This document shows positions 1-12,004 of a stretch of DNA of 64,000 nt, in pieces. Source of the DNA: Diadema setosum (Eukaryota > Echinodermata > Echinoidea > Diadematoida > Diadematidae); NCBI RefSeq assembly GCF_964275005.1, contig NC_092686.1, positions 44,204,333-44,268,332 of the forward strand, written 5' to 3'. Numbering within the stretch: position 1 is the first letter of the stretch; each line of letters begins with the position of its first letter. A program made the position numbers and the translations under genes. The notes beneath the pieces were generated by a model that saw only the letters and a list, made by a program, of their open reading frames with translations, made no database searches and had not been told where the DNA came from.

Positions 1-545
1 ATGGCTCAAAAACATGATTTTGTGTATAAAGTCTACGCAAATAGAGTTTTTCTCACCTTATTCATAAACATACGATTATTTTCACTTTCATAGGCTGAAA
101 TCAATAAATTTTAGCATAATTGTGCTTGAAATTATTTCTGTCATAAATCTTGGGAAAAAAATGATAAAACAAAAGGTCGAAAAACAAAGAAATACATAAG
201 AAATTCATAAAACAATGAAATACATAAGAAATTCATAAAACAATGAAATACATAAGAAATTAATTTTGATACCAGATTTTTTTTATTTAGTTCATGGCTA
301 GGAATGCTACAAAGAAATGCTACTAGAAATTAGGATTCTTAGAGCTTTACTTTCGGATTTAGAGCAAAATGTATGATTTTATGCATATATTAGCATAATT
401 AATTAATATACTGAAAATTTTCATTTCTTTTTGTATAGTTTGGTAGATTATGCCACAGGTAATGCATGTGCCAATTTTCATGGCGTCAGCGCGATCGACG
501 GCCGATATCTGGGGAGTGGTTGAATCAACCCTCCCCCGGCCACAG
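1..545 (-). mobile_element. Partial, inverted copy of the same TTAA MITE family
   Basis: In reverse orientation this stretch carries the family's landmarks: CAGGTAATGCATGTGCCAAT, then GCGCGATCGACGGCCG, a C-rich end CCTCCCCCGGCC near 545, and a tandem AAATACATAAGAAATTCATA repeated about three times around 190-260. It is cut by the left window edge and lacks a clean TTAA terminus at the right. It fills the intron left of the last NEK4 exon seen. Confidence 0.65.
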
Positions 546-611
546 AACACCACAAAAAGCCCGGCATTCACCGGCATGACACCATTGGAACAGTGTTGTT
601 CAGAGATCTAC

Positions 612-3600
612 CTCAGAGGGAGTTTTTGCAGAGGATGCTGAGCTGCGAGATTTGGACTCCTTGCTGGACGTTGGTGCTGTCTTCTTCACACCAGCACTAC
701 CTCTCCTCTCCTTCCCTGCTGAACTGGGTCTGGGAGCGGACGACTTCTCTGCTCCACTTTTATCCTTGGAAATCAATCATGAATATCACTATTTCTCCCC
801 ATAACACTTTCACATAAAGTTTTATCACTACGAAAATGTGCGTATAATGTGAAATTTTAAACTCAGATGTACGCAAAGAAAAGGATTGTTGTAGAACTTT
901 ATTGGTGAACACTTGACACAGCAGCCTAGCATTTTATAATTGAATAAAATATCACATCAAATTTGCACGTGAAAGTCATATGCACAAGTGAATCATATCT
1001 AAACTTCCTCATATTTGTATAGCTTTTGCCAGATATAAGTTGACTTCTGATGCAGAAACTGTGATCCCAAAATTGTTCTATGACTACTGGTATTGGAGGC
1101 AAACCTATGTATGACAAGACAATTCATTAACCTGATGATATACCACTGATTTATGAATACAAACCTTCAGTGAGGGTACATATTTTTCTATTTCTTCTTT
1201 TCTGAAGGACAGATTCTTGTGATTACTGAAATGTGGTCAGGATATTAACCCTAACTAGGCCGGGCTATTCAGGTAGATGATAGAGCCGGGGGGGGGGGGG
1301 GGGGGGGGGCCTCCCAGGCCCCCCCTCCGGATCTCGGCCGTCGACCGCGCGATCGCGACGAAAATTGGCACACGCATTGCCTGTGATGTAATCTAAAGTA
1401 CCATGAAGTTAATTTTTCCAAAAATTATCATTTACACTAAATTATGCTAATTTATGCATAATGATGCATGAAATCAGACAATTTGGTATAAATCACTAAA
1501 TAAAGCTCAAAACAGGCACATTTTTTGTGTAAATATTCTTTTTAGTGTCCTTAGCAAATGTAAGAGAAAAAAATTGCGCAATCAGAAAAAATTTCCTAAG
1601 TATTTTATTGTTTTTTGAATTTCTTATGTATTTCTTTTTTTTTTCGACTTTATGTTTTTCATTGTTTTTTCGATGAAATTTGTCCGTGACATTGTTCTGA
1701 ACAAGAAAATGCTTTATTAATTGATTTTAATCAATAAAATCCCAAGATAATCATGCTTTTATGAAATTTGTCTGTAAACACAGTTTGCATTGAAATTGTA
1801 CACAAATTCACGTTTTTGAGCAATTTTTGGTCTGACATGCACGTGCATACTTATGCGCAACTTCAGAACCGCGCACCCGGGCATCGCAAATTTGGTGTCA
1901 AAAGATGCGGGAGACTCGAAAGAAAAAAGTCATGAAACGTCGCGGCGATAGCTTCTCGCGATAGCGATACATCGCGCGAAACGTCGAGGGGGGGGCCTCG
2001 GAGACCCTCCCCCCGGCCTAGTTAGGGTTAATTCATAATTATCAAATGATTACCTTCTTTGCAGAAACCTCAGCAATGGCAGGCAAATCCCTGTTTGCCA
2101 CTTCATTTTCTGTTGATGGCGGAGGAGTTTCGATTTCTTGAATTTCTGGCTTGGAGCCTCTTCTGCTTTCTGATGTACTTGGTCTCCTGTGTCATCATAT
2201 TAAATGATTACAATCAAATCAGTTACTCAGGGACAGCCTAGATATATCAAGCAGAGCTCACTGAAAGTAGAAATGGCAAAGCTATGTGATAGGTAAATAT
2301 ATCAGAATTATTAGAAATTCAAGATAAGTGATTACAGGATCTCTTCTAGTTCTACAATATGTATCTCCATCGACTGACCGTGGATCACATAATGATCTAC
2401 ATATTTTTACCCACACATCAGACAACACATACACGTACATTCTAGAGGTGACTTGAATCTGAGAAACAATGGTCTGTTGTCACAATATATCAAATGATCA
2501 GGCCCTATAGTGTTTATATAAGGAAGCACAGACATTTAAACCCGAGCATTGCCATGCTAAACAGAAGCACACATACACACTAACACAAACACCTTTTGTA
2601 ATAGATAATGTTGTACAAATCCACAATTCTCTGTTCGAAGTGACAGTTGATCAAAAGTTTGACGGACGTTTAAGAACGAATATAGCTCATTATCCTTCAT
2701 TTGTTGCACAATGGCTTGCTTCATATTTTGTCATGGAAGTTTTCTGAAATTTTGTCCCTTCATACAAACAAACTTTATAACAAGGCTTCATGTTATAGTT
2801 CATTACAGCTGCTAATTTTGGCACACTCCAGTCTGTTGCCATATAGACATGCCTGAGTCTATTACAGTCACATCTTCATTTCAACAAATCACAGGTTACT
2901 TCTGCATTTTAGTAAATCAGCTGACCCATGGAGGTCACCAAGACAAGTTAAGATGTGTTGGTCCACAAACCTTGCTCTTGTGCCCTCCAGGAAGATGGCG
3001 ATGTGCTTCTTGATGTACGGGTTGCGCAGGAGTCGGGACACGCTGGGTCGTTTCTCTGGACTCTGGTTCAGCATGGCCTTGATCAGTTCGATGAGTTCTT
3101 GCCCATATTGATGGGGCATCGCTGGCATCTGCATTCAATCACACACATTCATCAACGCTGCATCCATGACGCATCTGCACTAACTATCTGGAACGTGTCT
3201 GCAATAACACTGACTGGAAACCCAATGGTATTCTGATTGTTGACTTCGCTGTACAAATTTTACAATTGCAAAACATTGATCTATCATGAGTGAACACATA
3301 TGATAATTAAATGAATTTGCAACTCTGCTCTTCTCTGCATTTAAAGAAAACCATGAAGCAAATCGCACATTTCATTTGTTTTCTGGCCTTCATCTGTCAT
3401 TTTTTTTTTCTTTTGTGCTTGCGTGCTTGCTTTGCCTGATTTTAGAAGATGCATTACACAGCTTTCTACGCTTCATTAGCAAGGGTTATCTGAAGAAATC
3501 AACTGCTTAAATTTACTGCTCACAAAATTTACAAAGTTGTCAAAAATGAATAAGCAAACAGAAATATTTACATTACATGATTAACAAGAGTGCAAAATAA

Positions 3601-3804
3601 AGGTCAGTCCTGAACTGATATTCACAGCATGATGTATATAATTACCTTTCCTCTGAGGATCTTGTAGACTAAGGAATTCATATCCTTGGCATTGAAGGCA
3701 TGTTTGAGAGTGGTCATCTCATACACACAGCACCCCAGGGCCCACACATCAGACTGAAAGCAAAGAGAACAAATGTCCCATAAAAACACTGGAGATCCAT
3801 CTAT

Positions 3805-3851
<47 letters not shown>

Positions 3852-6021
3852 TATGAACACTTGTAGACAACATAGTATTGGCCATGATCATTACAATACC
3901 ATTTAACATTTGATATGTCATCGATGCAATTGATTGCTGTCATGCACTGCCTAATCTTATAAAGGTCTGAGAGGGCGGGCAAGAATTTACGTCAAAAAGA
4001 AAATTGGTTTTCATAATTTCAAGAAATCAATGCATCAATGCAGCAAAGTTTGAAGCAAAGAAAAAAAAAAGCACACACTGAGAGAGATATAATGGTACAT
4101 ATAGAGGAAAAAAAGGAAAACAAACCGCAGAGCAATTATAGAATGCACGAGATCTGATGGGCAAGGAAGTAACACTGACCTTGTGATTATATGGCCTGTT
4201 GCTAAAGAGCTCTGGACTCATGTAGTATGGTGTACCGATGAGAGTTGTCGCCATGTCATTGTTACCTTCTAGCACTCTGGCTATGCCAAGGTCACCGACC
4301 TTGATGATCTTGCTCTTTGTCAGAAATATGTTCTGAGTTTTCAGGTCTCGATGGAGAATATTACGCTCATGCATGTACTGCATTGCAAAAAAAAAAAGAA
4401 AAGGTGAATAAATATTGTTAACATGATGGCAGCATTTTAAAACTGTCATTTTTTATGAATTTACACACAACACGGTGACAAACAACCAAAACAAGCTAGT
4501 CACGTAGTACTTATTCCATTCAAAATTCAGTTTGTCTATTTCTGTACAACTTCACACACTAATCTGTCTGTGTACATTTGAGAGACAGCAAGATATTTGA
4601 TAAAGTACAATTCCAATAGATATAGAAATGAAACAGCAAATTTGGCAGCCATCAAATTGATAAAGTTCACATTACAGCCTGAGTAGCATATAACTGTGAT
4701 TTCATATGGCACATTATCATATGATTGAATATTACCATGGCTAAAATTGTACATAATGAGACTGCATATATGCTGATCACAGGATGCCATAATGAGCTTG
4801 AGGGAAAACTAGAATCGCTAACCTGAAGAGCCATGGCGATCTGGACGAACCACTCCACCACCTGTTTCTCCTCCAGCGGGGTGTTCTTCTGCTGCTTGAG
4901 GCGCGTGTATAGGTCTCCCCCGTCACAGAAGCCCATGACGATGTAGAGGTAGCCCTCGTCACTCTCAAAGGAATCCTTGTAGGAGACGATGTTGGGGTGG
5001 CGCAGCTTGGACAGCAGCTTAGCCTCCTGCTCCGCAGCCTTCTTCTCTCGCTTGGAAGCATTGAGGAGCTCCATCTTCTTGATCACATACTGCAGAGATT
5101 TGTGAAAAGACTTGTTACTATTCAGATCTTAAAGCCATGGCTTAAGACTTTTCTCTTTATGCTCAGTGCGCATTAGAAATATTGTGTATGACTATCCGAA
5201 GCATTCTCTCGCCCCACTTCATTCACGCATCGCAAAGAGCAAGGAACTAACCTGGTGAAGTGGTTCCCCGCAACCACCCACACAAGAAAACAGACGAATG
5301 ATGCTGACCCCTCATGGTGCGCCCCCGGTGACTATTAATAGTCAGCAAACAGTATCAACCACACATATTGTGCCATATGAATGAATAAATCAATCAATGC
5401 AGTCACAGGCTTTGCTGAATTTCTCTGGGTCAACTGGCTGTACAACACATTCACTATCTTGACATTTAATGCTTTTTAACACCCTGTGATTATTCCTCTA
5501 GACAATGAACTGATGTATGGGAGTAATAGTATTTCAAGGACAATCCTGGACAGGATGAGTAACTTCTTGTGCATGTAAAACTTGAGAGAAGTCAGTTTAA
5601 TACTCAGTGTGACAAGTAAACAACAACAAAAAAGCAGCAGTCTTTCACATTTGAGAAAAAAAAAATCTACACTAGAGGGTAATTGTTGCTGCATTGGTAA
5701 TGGTAAAATATGTTGTATATTCATTTCTTCAACAAAGAATAATATCAAGTGACCACATCAGACTAGATATGGACAGAGGGAAAATATTACCACTCCAAAG
5801 ACTTTCTAAGGGAAATAGAGATTTGTGCATTTCCAACCTACGACAACAATGTGCATTTAAAGTCATGACCACAGTCATTCATAACATTAATCCTATCCAT
5901 GACACACACTCTAAAAATCATTCCTCACCTGTTTCTTGTCTTTCCTATGCTTGACCAGCCACACTTCTCCATAGCTCCCTTTGCCAACTACTTTCAGATG
6001 ATCATAGAGGTCCAAAGACAT
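612..6021 (-). CDS. NEK4: NEK4-like serine/threonine protein kinase, 3' end outside window
   Basis: NIMA-related kinase; family members phosphorylate Ser/Thr and act in cilium, DNA-damage and cell-cycle processes. Seven coding exons on the minus strand: 6021-5929, 5089-4823, 4377-4180, 3753-3646, 3128-2971, 2186-2054, 764-612, all with AG/GT borders and matching phases (the only split codon is AG+G between exons 5 and 6). Residues read from [18 protein letters not shown]: glycine loop G13-K-G-S-Y-G18, catalytic K35 in [13 protein letters not shown] with D131, NEK-type DLG at 149-151 in place of DFG, activation segment GTPYYMSPE at 168-176, [13 protein letters not shown] from 187. Kinase domain ends near residue 262. 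The last two exons encode a Ser/Lys/Pro-rich tail ([16 protein letters not shown], then [20 protein letters not shown]), as expected of the NEK4 regulatory region. ATG at 6021 opens the domain at the same point as human NEK4 and follows a good acceptor at 6074-6075, giving a 52-nt leader in that exon. Closest to NEK4 among NEKs by remembered sequence. Kinase exons are certain; the last two are supported by phase and composition. Confidence 0.93.
765..1248. other. NEK4 intron, no further feature seen
   Basis: Ordinary AT-rich intron sequence between the tail exon at 612-764 and the MITE; I see no exon or repeat structure in it. Confidence 0.5.
1249..2027. mobile_element. TTAA-flanked piggyBac-like MITE, copy 1
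   Basis: A 779-bp element with perfect 16-bp terminal inverted repeats, CCCTAACTAGGCCGGG, bordered on both sides by TTAA (1245-1248 and 2028-2031). TTAA duplication and a CCC start are piggyBac traits; no transposase frame is present. G-runs lie just inside both ends, with a GCGCGATCGCG segment near the left end. It sits in the NEK4 intron between the two tail exons. Family sister at 39318-40079. Confidence 0.85.
2187..2970. other. NEK4 intron, unremarkable
   Basis: AT-rich sequence between the exon at 2054-2186 and the last kinase exon. No open frame of note, no inverted repeat recognised. Confidence 0.5.
3804..3849. repeat. (CA)n microsatellite in NEK4 intron
   Basis: About 23 CA dinucleotides without interruption, between kinase exons 3 and 4. 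Confidence 0.95.
5090..5928. other. First coding intron of NEK4, nothing recognised
   Basis: Ordinary intron sequence; long frames in it lack any family signature. Confidence 0.5.
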
Positions 6022-7042
6022 GGTGCTGACATCTAGTAGTAGTAGTTGTCTCTCAAGTGATACTCAAATCTTGCTGTTAAGAATAGAATGAAAATAAATG
6101 AACTACTAAAGTACTAGTGAGCATTAAACCATGTACAACAAAATATGTGTGACTCTTAAATGATGTGATGACATTCTATTCATAATCACAGGAACATCAT
6201 AAATATCAACCTCTGGATGCTATTGCCAGATACACAGCACTGCTCACATTCTTTTTTTTTTTTTTCTTTTTTTGGGGGGGGGGGTTCACTAGAACCCATT
6301 TCAGCAAAAAATGGGAATTTAAAAACATTCATGAGTTTATGAGTCTGGGTTTTCTATTAGCCTTGGGAAACTGAAAAATGCCACTGACTGTAAACTGTGT
6401 CCGGTCTTACTCTTAGAAATGATGGACGGTACCTGCATTGAGCGAACCCGCTGGCGCCTATATTTTGGTGGGTTGCTTAATTTTTTTTTTTTCAAAATGA
6501 ACAGACAGAATTTTTTCTTCTTTATATCATGGAGTTTGGAAATGTGTGTAACAATTAAATTTATGAACAAAAAATCACCATGCAGACTTGCATTAGAGTT
6601 GCAATGTCAGTCTATACCACGCGTATGCAATGATACGAGATGGATAAGAAGTAAAAAGGAGGCCTCATCCTCCCGGCCAAAAAAGCCTCATGAGCTGAGC
6701 ACTCCAGGGGTGTTCACGAGAGAGAGAGAGAGAGAGTACCTTATGAGCAGGAGCCTCCCTCCCCCCCCCCCCCCTTCCGTCATGAGCGGATCTCCCGGCC
6801 CGGACTAATCATCTTGTGGCTTAACTATACACAGCCCAGTCGCCGCTGTACATACGTAGCGCGACAGGGCTGTACCAACGAAGCTCCAAACACGAAGAGG
6901 GTCCAACGATAGCATGCGATCGGATTGAATTTTGATACTTTAGATCATTTTTTTGTCACTTCAAACTCATCTGACGAACAAAATGATAATGAGACTTCAT
7001 ATCTATGCTATGAATATTGAAATTTAGATTTGATAACTTACC

Positions 7043-7250
7043 TAAAATGATGGTTATATGCAGCATGTGTGAACGATTCACGAACGGTACATCGTCTTTC
7101 ACGCCAGGCCATTTCCAATATCCGGGAGGTCACATGATCTGAATGCCCTTTCAAAAGGTCGCGCTGTCGACCGTGCTGCTACACCAACACTCAAGCAGCG
7201 CATCGCACGCACGCAAAAGATTTCCGCAGAGATCAAGGCGCCATTTTGAA
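7043..7250 (-). other. NEK4: Candidate non-coding first exon of the NEK4-like gene
   Basis: A textbook donor on the minus strand (TTTAG then GTAAGT, exon end 7043) lies about 1 kb upstream of the NEK4 start exon, whose acceptor (TTCTTAACAG, exon start 6073) sits 52 nt before the ATG. A transcript starting near 7250 and spliced from 7043 to 6073 would give a purely untranslated first exon. The exon lies in a CG-rich block and ends near a YY1-like motif, as many animal promoters do. The 5' limit is a guess. Confidence 0.5.
7238..7248 (-). promoter_or_regulatory. YY1-like motif in presumed promoter
   Basis: The minus strand reads AAAATGGCGCC, which fits the AAnATGGCGnC consensus of YY1. In animals such sites often sit just inside the transcription start, oriented with the gene. 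Here the orientation matches the leftward NEK4-like gene and the position matches the start of its presumed first exon. Confidence 0.4.
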
Positions 7251-7260
7251 TTCTGCAACG

Positions 7261-7378
7261 ATGAACCCTGACGGTGTTAGGGAATCCGCCAGAAAGTATC
7301 ATTTTTTGGTTCCACGGACTTATCACGAGGGCTCTCAATGGACTTACGAACCTTCTGTAATACAAGCATGCACTTAAG
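7261..7378 (+). other. Candidate non-coding leader exon of the ASB13-like gene
   Basis: A strong plus-strand donor (CTTAAG then GTGAGT) ends at 7378, directly opposite the presumed NEK4 first exon. The short frame from the ATG at 7261 runs into TAA just before the donor, so it cannot feed coding sequence into the next exon; a leader exon fits better. The next acceptor I can support on this strand is CTTTCTTCAG at 13138, just upstream of the ASB13-like start codon. Linking the two is inference. Confidence 0.35.
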
Positions 7379-8714
7379 GTGAGTAACGTTTGGTAACGTG
7401 TACATTGTTTATAAAGAACGTATAAATTTTCATAAGTTTTGTAGTTGTGTTGTGGTTCCCCACTTTGTAGGTGCCCGCTCGTTGGTCAGACGCTGTATTC
7501 GCGTAGCGTATTAACAGCGTCTGGTCGGGCTACTTGTGGCTGTGCTCAACAAGGAAGCTCCCAACTTTGGTTTTGTCTCGAGACTACAACATTCTCAATT
7601 CATCCAATCAATGGAGCTGTTCCACTCCATTATTCCATGCCCATACATGTCAGTCGGCAACCTTAAACGTTGATGTTAGAACCTTGCCTGTCTAACAGTT
7701 GACCTGATGCTCCTTGTGATTAATAATAGCTAGCGTACGTAGCGTAAATTTACTGACTACAGCAAACGTCGTTATACCAACACTACGACTAGAAATCTAG
7801 TGACATATTGACAGGGCGCTAGGGCTGTCGCATCAGCAGCAAGCCATGCACTGCCCACGCTCGTACAAGTGCTGTGCAGCTGTGGGAGGAGGGACATCGA
7901 TTTGAGAGGTGAAGATTATAACCGCTTGTCTTGATACTGTTTTCTCAAACCAAGGAAAACTGCAACATGATCATTGGACAAAATACGGAATAATACTTAC
8001 TATAAATCGACAGACTTGCTAAAGACAACCCTTCCAGAACTATTTAGGGGGAAATCCCCTGTAATTTTGACGTTCCTTTGGCAACGATGAACGCTTCGCT
8101 TCCAGGGTCGGGTCAGCACATCAGTCATCAGCAATTCCATTAAAGTTATTGGTGTAACTGGTGTGCAAATCCCACTTAGGCAATGTGATGCGCATACGTT
8201 GTATGTCAACTGCACCGTGTCTATTTCGAGAAAAGGATACCATTCAAAATGTCTCCCTCTATCGATCGTTGACTCACAAAAAGACCAAAACAAACCGATG
8301 TACCGCAGATTCTGTATGCTATGCACGCGACGGCGCGACCCGACCGCACCGACCCGGGCTGGACGAAAGAAAAGCTCTTTCTTTCACTATATCAAGAATG
8401 CTAGTGTCCCTGGCTACTTGACTGATATCTGCTAGCTTTCTTACAAGGTAAGACTGACCAGTATCCAGAACCATGATGCTTGTTCATATATGCAGCAGAA
8501 ATGAGAATTGTAAAGTTCAACCATAGGCCAAGGATTGCGTAATTGGTGTCGGCTCCAGCTCCATCTCCAGACCACAGCAGCACACCACCACACCACCACA
8601 CCCCCAGACCCGGCCCCCATGTCCGCTCCCCTGCCGGCAGCCTGCCCTGGCCATGCCCTAAAGAGGTCCTGAGATAGAGAGACAGCATCCATTTCAGCAT
8701 TCAGTTAATTGCCA
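7379..8714. other. CpG-rich to mixed upstream region
   Basis: Scattered CpG-rich patches to about 8380, then a C-rich stretch at 8540-8665 (CACACCACCACACCACCACA), then the LINE boundary. No gene that I can support; the C-rich stretch is discussed as an observation. Confidence 0.4.
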
Positions 8715-10641
8715 CTTCTTCTTCTTCTTCTTCCTGTTCAGTACAGTCCACCTTTGGTGTATTGTCGTACTGTTGGCAGGCATGGTGTGGAGGTGTTTAT
8801 GTACAGTGCAGGTTAAAATGACTACATTTTCTAGAGTGCAGCTAAAAACATCCCATTCCCTTCTAGCGGAGTTGAATATCTTGCACCACTTGCTTAAACT
8901 GAGCTAAAGTGGTGCAGTTGAAGGTATCCTGGGGCAGAGCATTCCATAGTCTGGTTGTGTCTGGGAAGAATGTCCTTTGGTAGCTAACAGTTCGTGCATA
9001 TGGAATAAAGAGCTTGTGAGAGTGTCCGCGGAGTGATGTTGATGAAGAAGGGTGTATGATATCTGGGGGTATGTCAATGAGTGAGTACTTGATGCGGTAC
9101 AGCATTACTACCTTGAGTTGAGCCCTGCGCTCTTGAAGTGTAGGCCAATGTAACTGGTGGAGCATGGCTGCAACACTGCTTGTTCGTCTGTAGTCATTGC
9201 AGATGAAGCGAGCATAGCGACGTTGCACCATCTCGAGCTTGTGTATATTGTCTTGAGTGAACGGGTCCCAAACGGTGCATGCATATTCCATTATGGGGCG
9301 TACCAGTGCTTTGTAGCACAACTCCTTTGTGTTTCTTGGACATGACCTGATGTTGCGTTGTAAGAAAGCGCTGGTTGAGTTTGCTTTCTTTGTTATGACA
9401 TTGATGTGATGGTTCCAGTTCAAGTTTTGAGTGAGATGGACACCAAGATACTTTGCAGTATCAGCTTGATCGAGGATCTGACCATGGATGTTATAGGACT
9501 TGATTATCGGACGTCTCTTTTTGGTTACATGAAGAGTTTGGCATTTCTTGGGGTTGAATTGCATGAGCCAGTCTTCCTCCCATTGCTGTAATGAGTCAAG
9601 ATCCTGTTGTAACTTGACTGTGTCTGCCTCAGACTTGATGTTACGGTACAACATGCAGTCATCTGCAAATAAGCGTACAGTGGTATCTGGAGATATGCAT
9701 TCTGGCAGGTCATTGACATATAGAAGAAATAGCAAGGGTCCGAGGACACTACCTTGTGGAACGCCTGAAGTTACATGGCCTGTGGGTGATGAAACTCCTT
9801 CCAGGGTGACTTGTTGGGTGCGATTGCGGAGGAAGGCAGAGATCCAGTCATGGGTTTTATCCTGAATGCCATAGAAGTGCAGTTTGTACAGAAGTCTTGA
9901 GTGTGGGACCACATCAAACGCCTTGGAGAAATCCAGCAGTAATACATCGTGTTGCTGTTTGTCATCAATCCCTTTAGCAAGATCTTGAATAGCCAAGATG
10001 AGTTGTGACTCACAGGAGCGTTTTTTTCGGAAGCCATGTTGTGCGTTTGATAAGATGTTTTTCTCTTCAAGGTGATTCATTATGCTACTGCTGACAATGT
10101 GTTCCAACACTTTGCATGAGATGGAGGTCAGAGAGATCGGCCGATAGTTCTCAGCCTTGTTCCTTTCTCCTTTTTTAAAGACAGGAGCCACATTTGCTTT
10201 CCTCCAGTCCTCTGGGATTTCACCTTGGTTCAGTGATGCTTGGAAGAAGATTGTGAAGATGGGAGTCAGCTCCAAAGCAAGCTCTTTCAGCAGTCTAGCT
10301 GGTAGTCCATCCGGTCCTGTGGCTTTGTGAGTCTGTAGACCAGAGAGGAGCTTAAGGACACCAGCTGCTGAGATAGTGATATTTTCCATGGCAGTATGAG
10401 GGCTGATGCCTTTGTCCTTGATGTTGTGTAGGTTTTCATTCTTATTGAACACTGAAATGAACTGGTCATTCAGGATCTCAGCTTTGGTATGTCCATCTGT
10501 GTATGTTATCCCTTCAGGAGATTTTAAAGGAGCTACTCCAGTACGTTCGCAACGTTTGCTATTGATGAAGCTCCAGAATCGCTTTGGATTACTTTTGGAT
10601 TCTGGACTTACAATGTCAGTAAGGTAGTTGTTGCTGGTCTG
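8715..10641 (-). mobile_element. LINE (CR1/Jockey-type non-LTR retrotransposon), 5'-truncated, long open RT frame
   Basis: The minus strand is open from 10641 to the stop at 8863, about 590 codons without a break. Reverse transcriptase motifs in order: HKATGPDGLPARLL, then LLLDFSKAFDVVPHSRLL (motif A), GVPQGSVLGPLLFLLYVNDL (motif B), RLFADDCMLY with the catalytic FADD (motif C), NPKKCQTLHV, and AKYLGVHL. The C-terminal part ends in the usual RTFFPDTTRLWNALP block. The N-terminal endonuclease expected in this group is missing: an in-frame TAA lies just beyond 10641, where the element seems to end. The 3' untranslated region runs to a GAAGAAGAAG tail at 8715-8733. A truncated start with a 3' simple-repeat tail is typical of target-primed insertion, and the unbroken frame suggests recent arrival. 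Family assignment within the CR1/L2/Jockey group is uncertain. Confidence 0.9.
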
Positions 10642-11257
10642 TTATGATTAAGTTAATAATACCAGTATGGTAGCCCTAGAGTCTACTACATATCGACCAC
10701 CCTAAACCGACCGCGTTTTACATTGGCGCACAGAACGCTTAGTTACGTACGCCCTTCACTGCGCGCAGAGCACATAAAAATGGATTGGCTTTGACCATTG
10801 ATGAGGATGGTGTGGGAAAACGCGAAAATTCACTGTTCATTAATAGTTCTAATCAAGGACAAAATTTCGAATGAATATTTTCACCAAATCGTAATGTAAT
10901 GTCTGGAAGTTTCTAAAATTAAAGCTTCGTACAACACGGTGTTCAATACAACTCAGTTTGCGTGCATTGTCAATGCAAAAACAGCGGTCGATCTCAATAA
11001 GGAGCTTTTAAATACCGCGGGGAGTTGAAACGAGGCCACGCAAGTTCGACGGCGATATTTTTGCACTGAAACTTTGAATCGAAAAGGGAACAACGGCATT
11101 TGATAGTGCTGGATTTTCTCAATCACGTAGGTCAAGTTTTTAACGTGAATTTCAGTGTTAAATATTCTTATCAACCAAATAAACATTAGGCGGTCGATGA
11201 GTAGTAGGTCCAACCATACATTGTGTGTTGTGTGAAGGTTTGCATGGTGAAGTAAAT
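10642..11257. other. Intergenic or leader-intron sequence, nothing recognised
   Basis: Short CpG-containing sequence right of the LINE, no coding signature or repeat structure seen. Confidence 0.4.
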
Positions 11258-11853
11258 GAGGGAGAAAGATTTGCGGTGACACCATGTGTATGTAGTCCTT
11301 AACTGGATCGTTGTTCAGTTGTTTGGCAGAAGAGCCTAGAAAGAGGAGAATTGAAGAGGGAAGCAACATATGGGGGTTGTAAGGAGGGCAAAAAGTGAAG
11401 AGTGGGGGACAGTAATGGGCTAGAAGTTGAAGTTCCACTAGTGGAGACAGTAGAGAAAGGAACAGAGAGAGTGGTATAAGGAAGAATAGAGTGAGAATCA
11501 AGTAAGATGTTCGGACATCGTTAGAAGGAGAAGGATGAAACAGAAGGGAAGAGGAAGAGGGAGGAGTTGAATGTTGGAAAATCATGGAGATCTCCATGAT
11601 TTTTTGTCCGAACATCTTACTTGATTCTCACTCTATTCTTCCTTACCACTCTCTCTGTTCCTTTCTCTACTGTCTCCACTAGTTCAACTTCAACTTCTAG
11701 CCCATTAATTGTCCCCCACTCTTCAATTTTTGCCCTCCTTACAACCCCATATGTCGCTTCCCTCTTCAATTCTCCTCTTTCTAGGCTCTTCTTCCAAACA
11801 ACGATCCAGTAAGGACTACATACACATGGTGTCACTGCAAATCTTTCTCCCTC
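11258..11853. repeat. Large inverted repeat, arms of about 250 bp
   Basis: Arm 1 (11258-11516) and arm 2 (11606-11853) are inverted copies with scattered mismatches and small indels: arm 1 contains GACACCATGTGTATGTAGTC and arm 2 its complement. The 89-bp centre holds a perfect 26-bp palindrome at 11578-11603 (core CATGGAGATCTCCATG). Open frames in it are low-complexity and look like by-products. Confidence 0.85.
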
Positions 11854-11963
11854 ACCAGTACATTAAGATGTTGTATTCTAGTTCTACATGTCATTGATGT
11901 GGACCGAGTGATGTGAGTGCTGTAATATTAGATCTCTAGTCAAATTAACTTGAAAAAAGTTTT

Positions 11964-12004
11964 TCTTTGTTTTGTTTTGTTTTGTTTGTTTGTTTGTTTG
12001 TTTT
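11964..12004. repeat. (TTTTG)n/(TTTG)n microsatellite
   Basis: TTTTG and TTTG units in series, merging into a T-rich run. Confidence 0.85.

Noticed and set aside
7099-7365. 88-codon minus-strand frame over the presumed promoter
   Set aside because: Lies across the YY1-like site and the donor at 7043; no family match; the leader-exon reading explains the signals better.
7261-7377. Coding first exon starting at ATG 7261
   Set aside because: The frame ends in TAA directly before the donor, so it cannot join downstream exons; at most an upstream open frame in a leader.
10953-11615. 220-codon minus-strand frame rich in Leu/Ser/Pro
   Set aside because: Runs through one arm of a large inverted repeat; composition follows a pyrimidine-rich strand.
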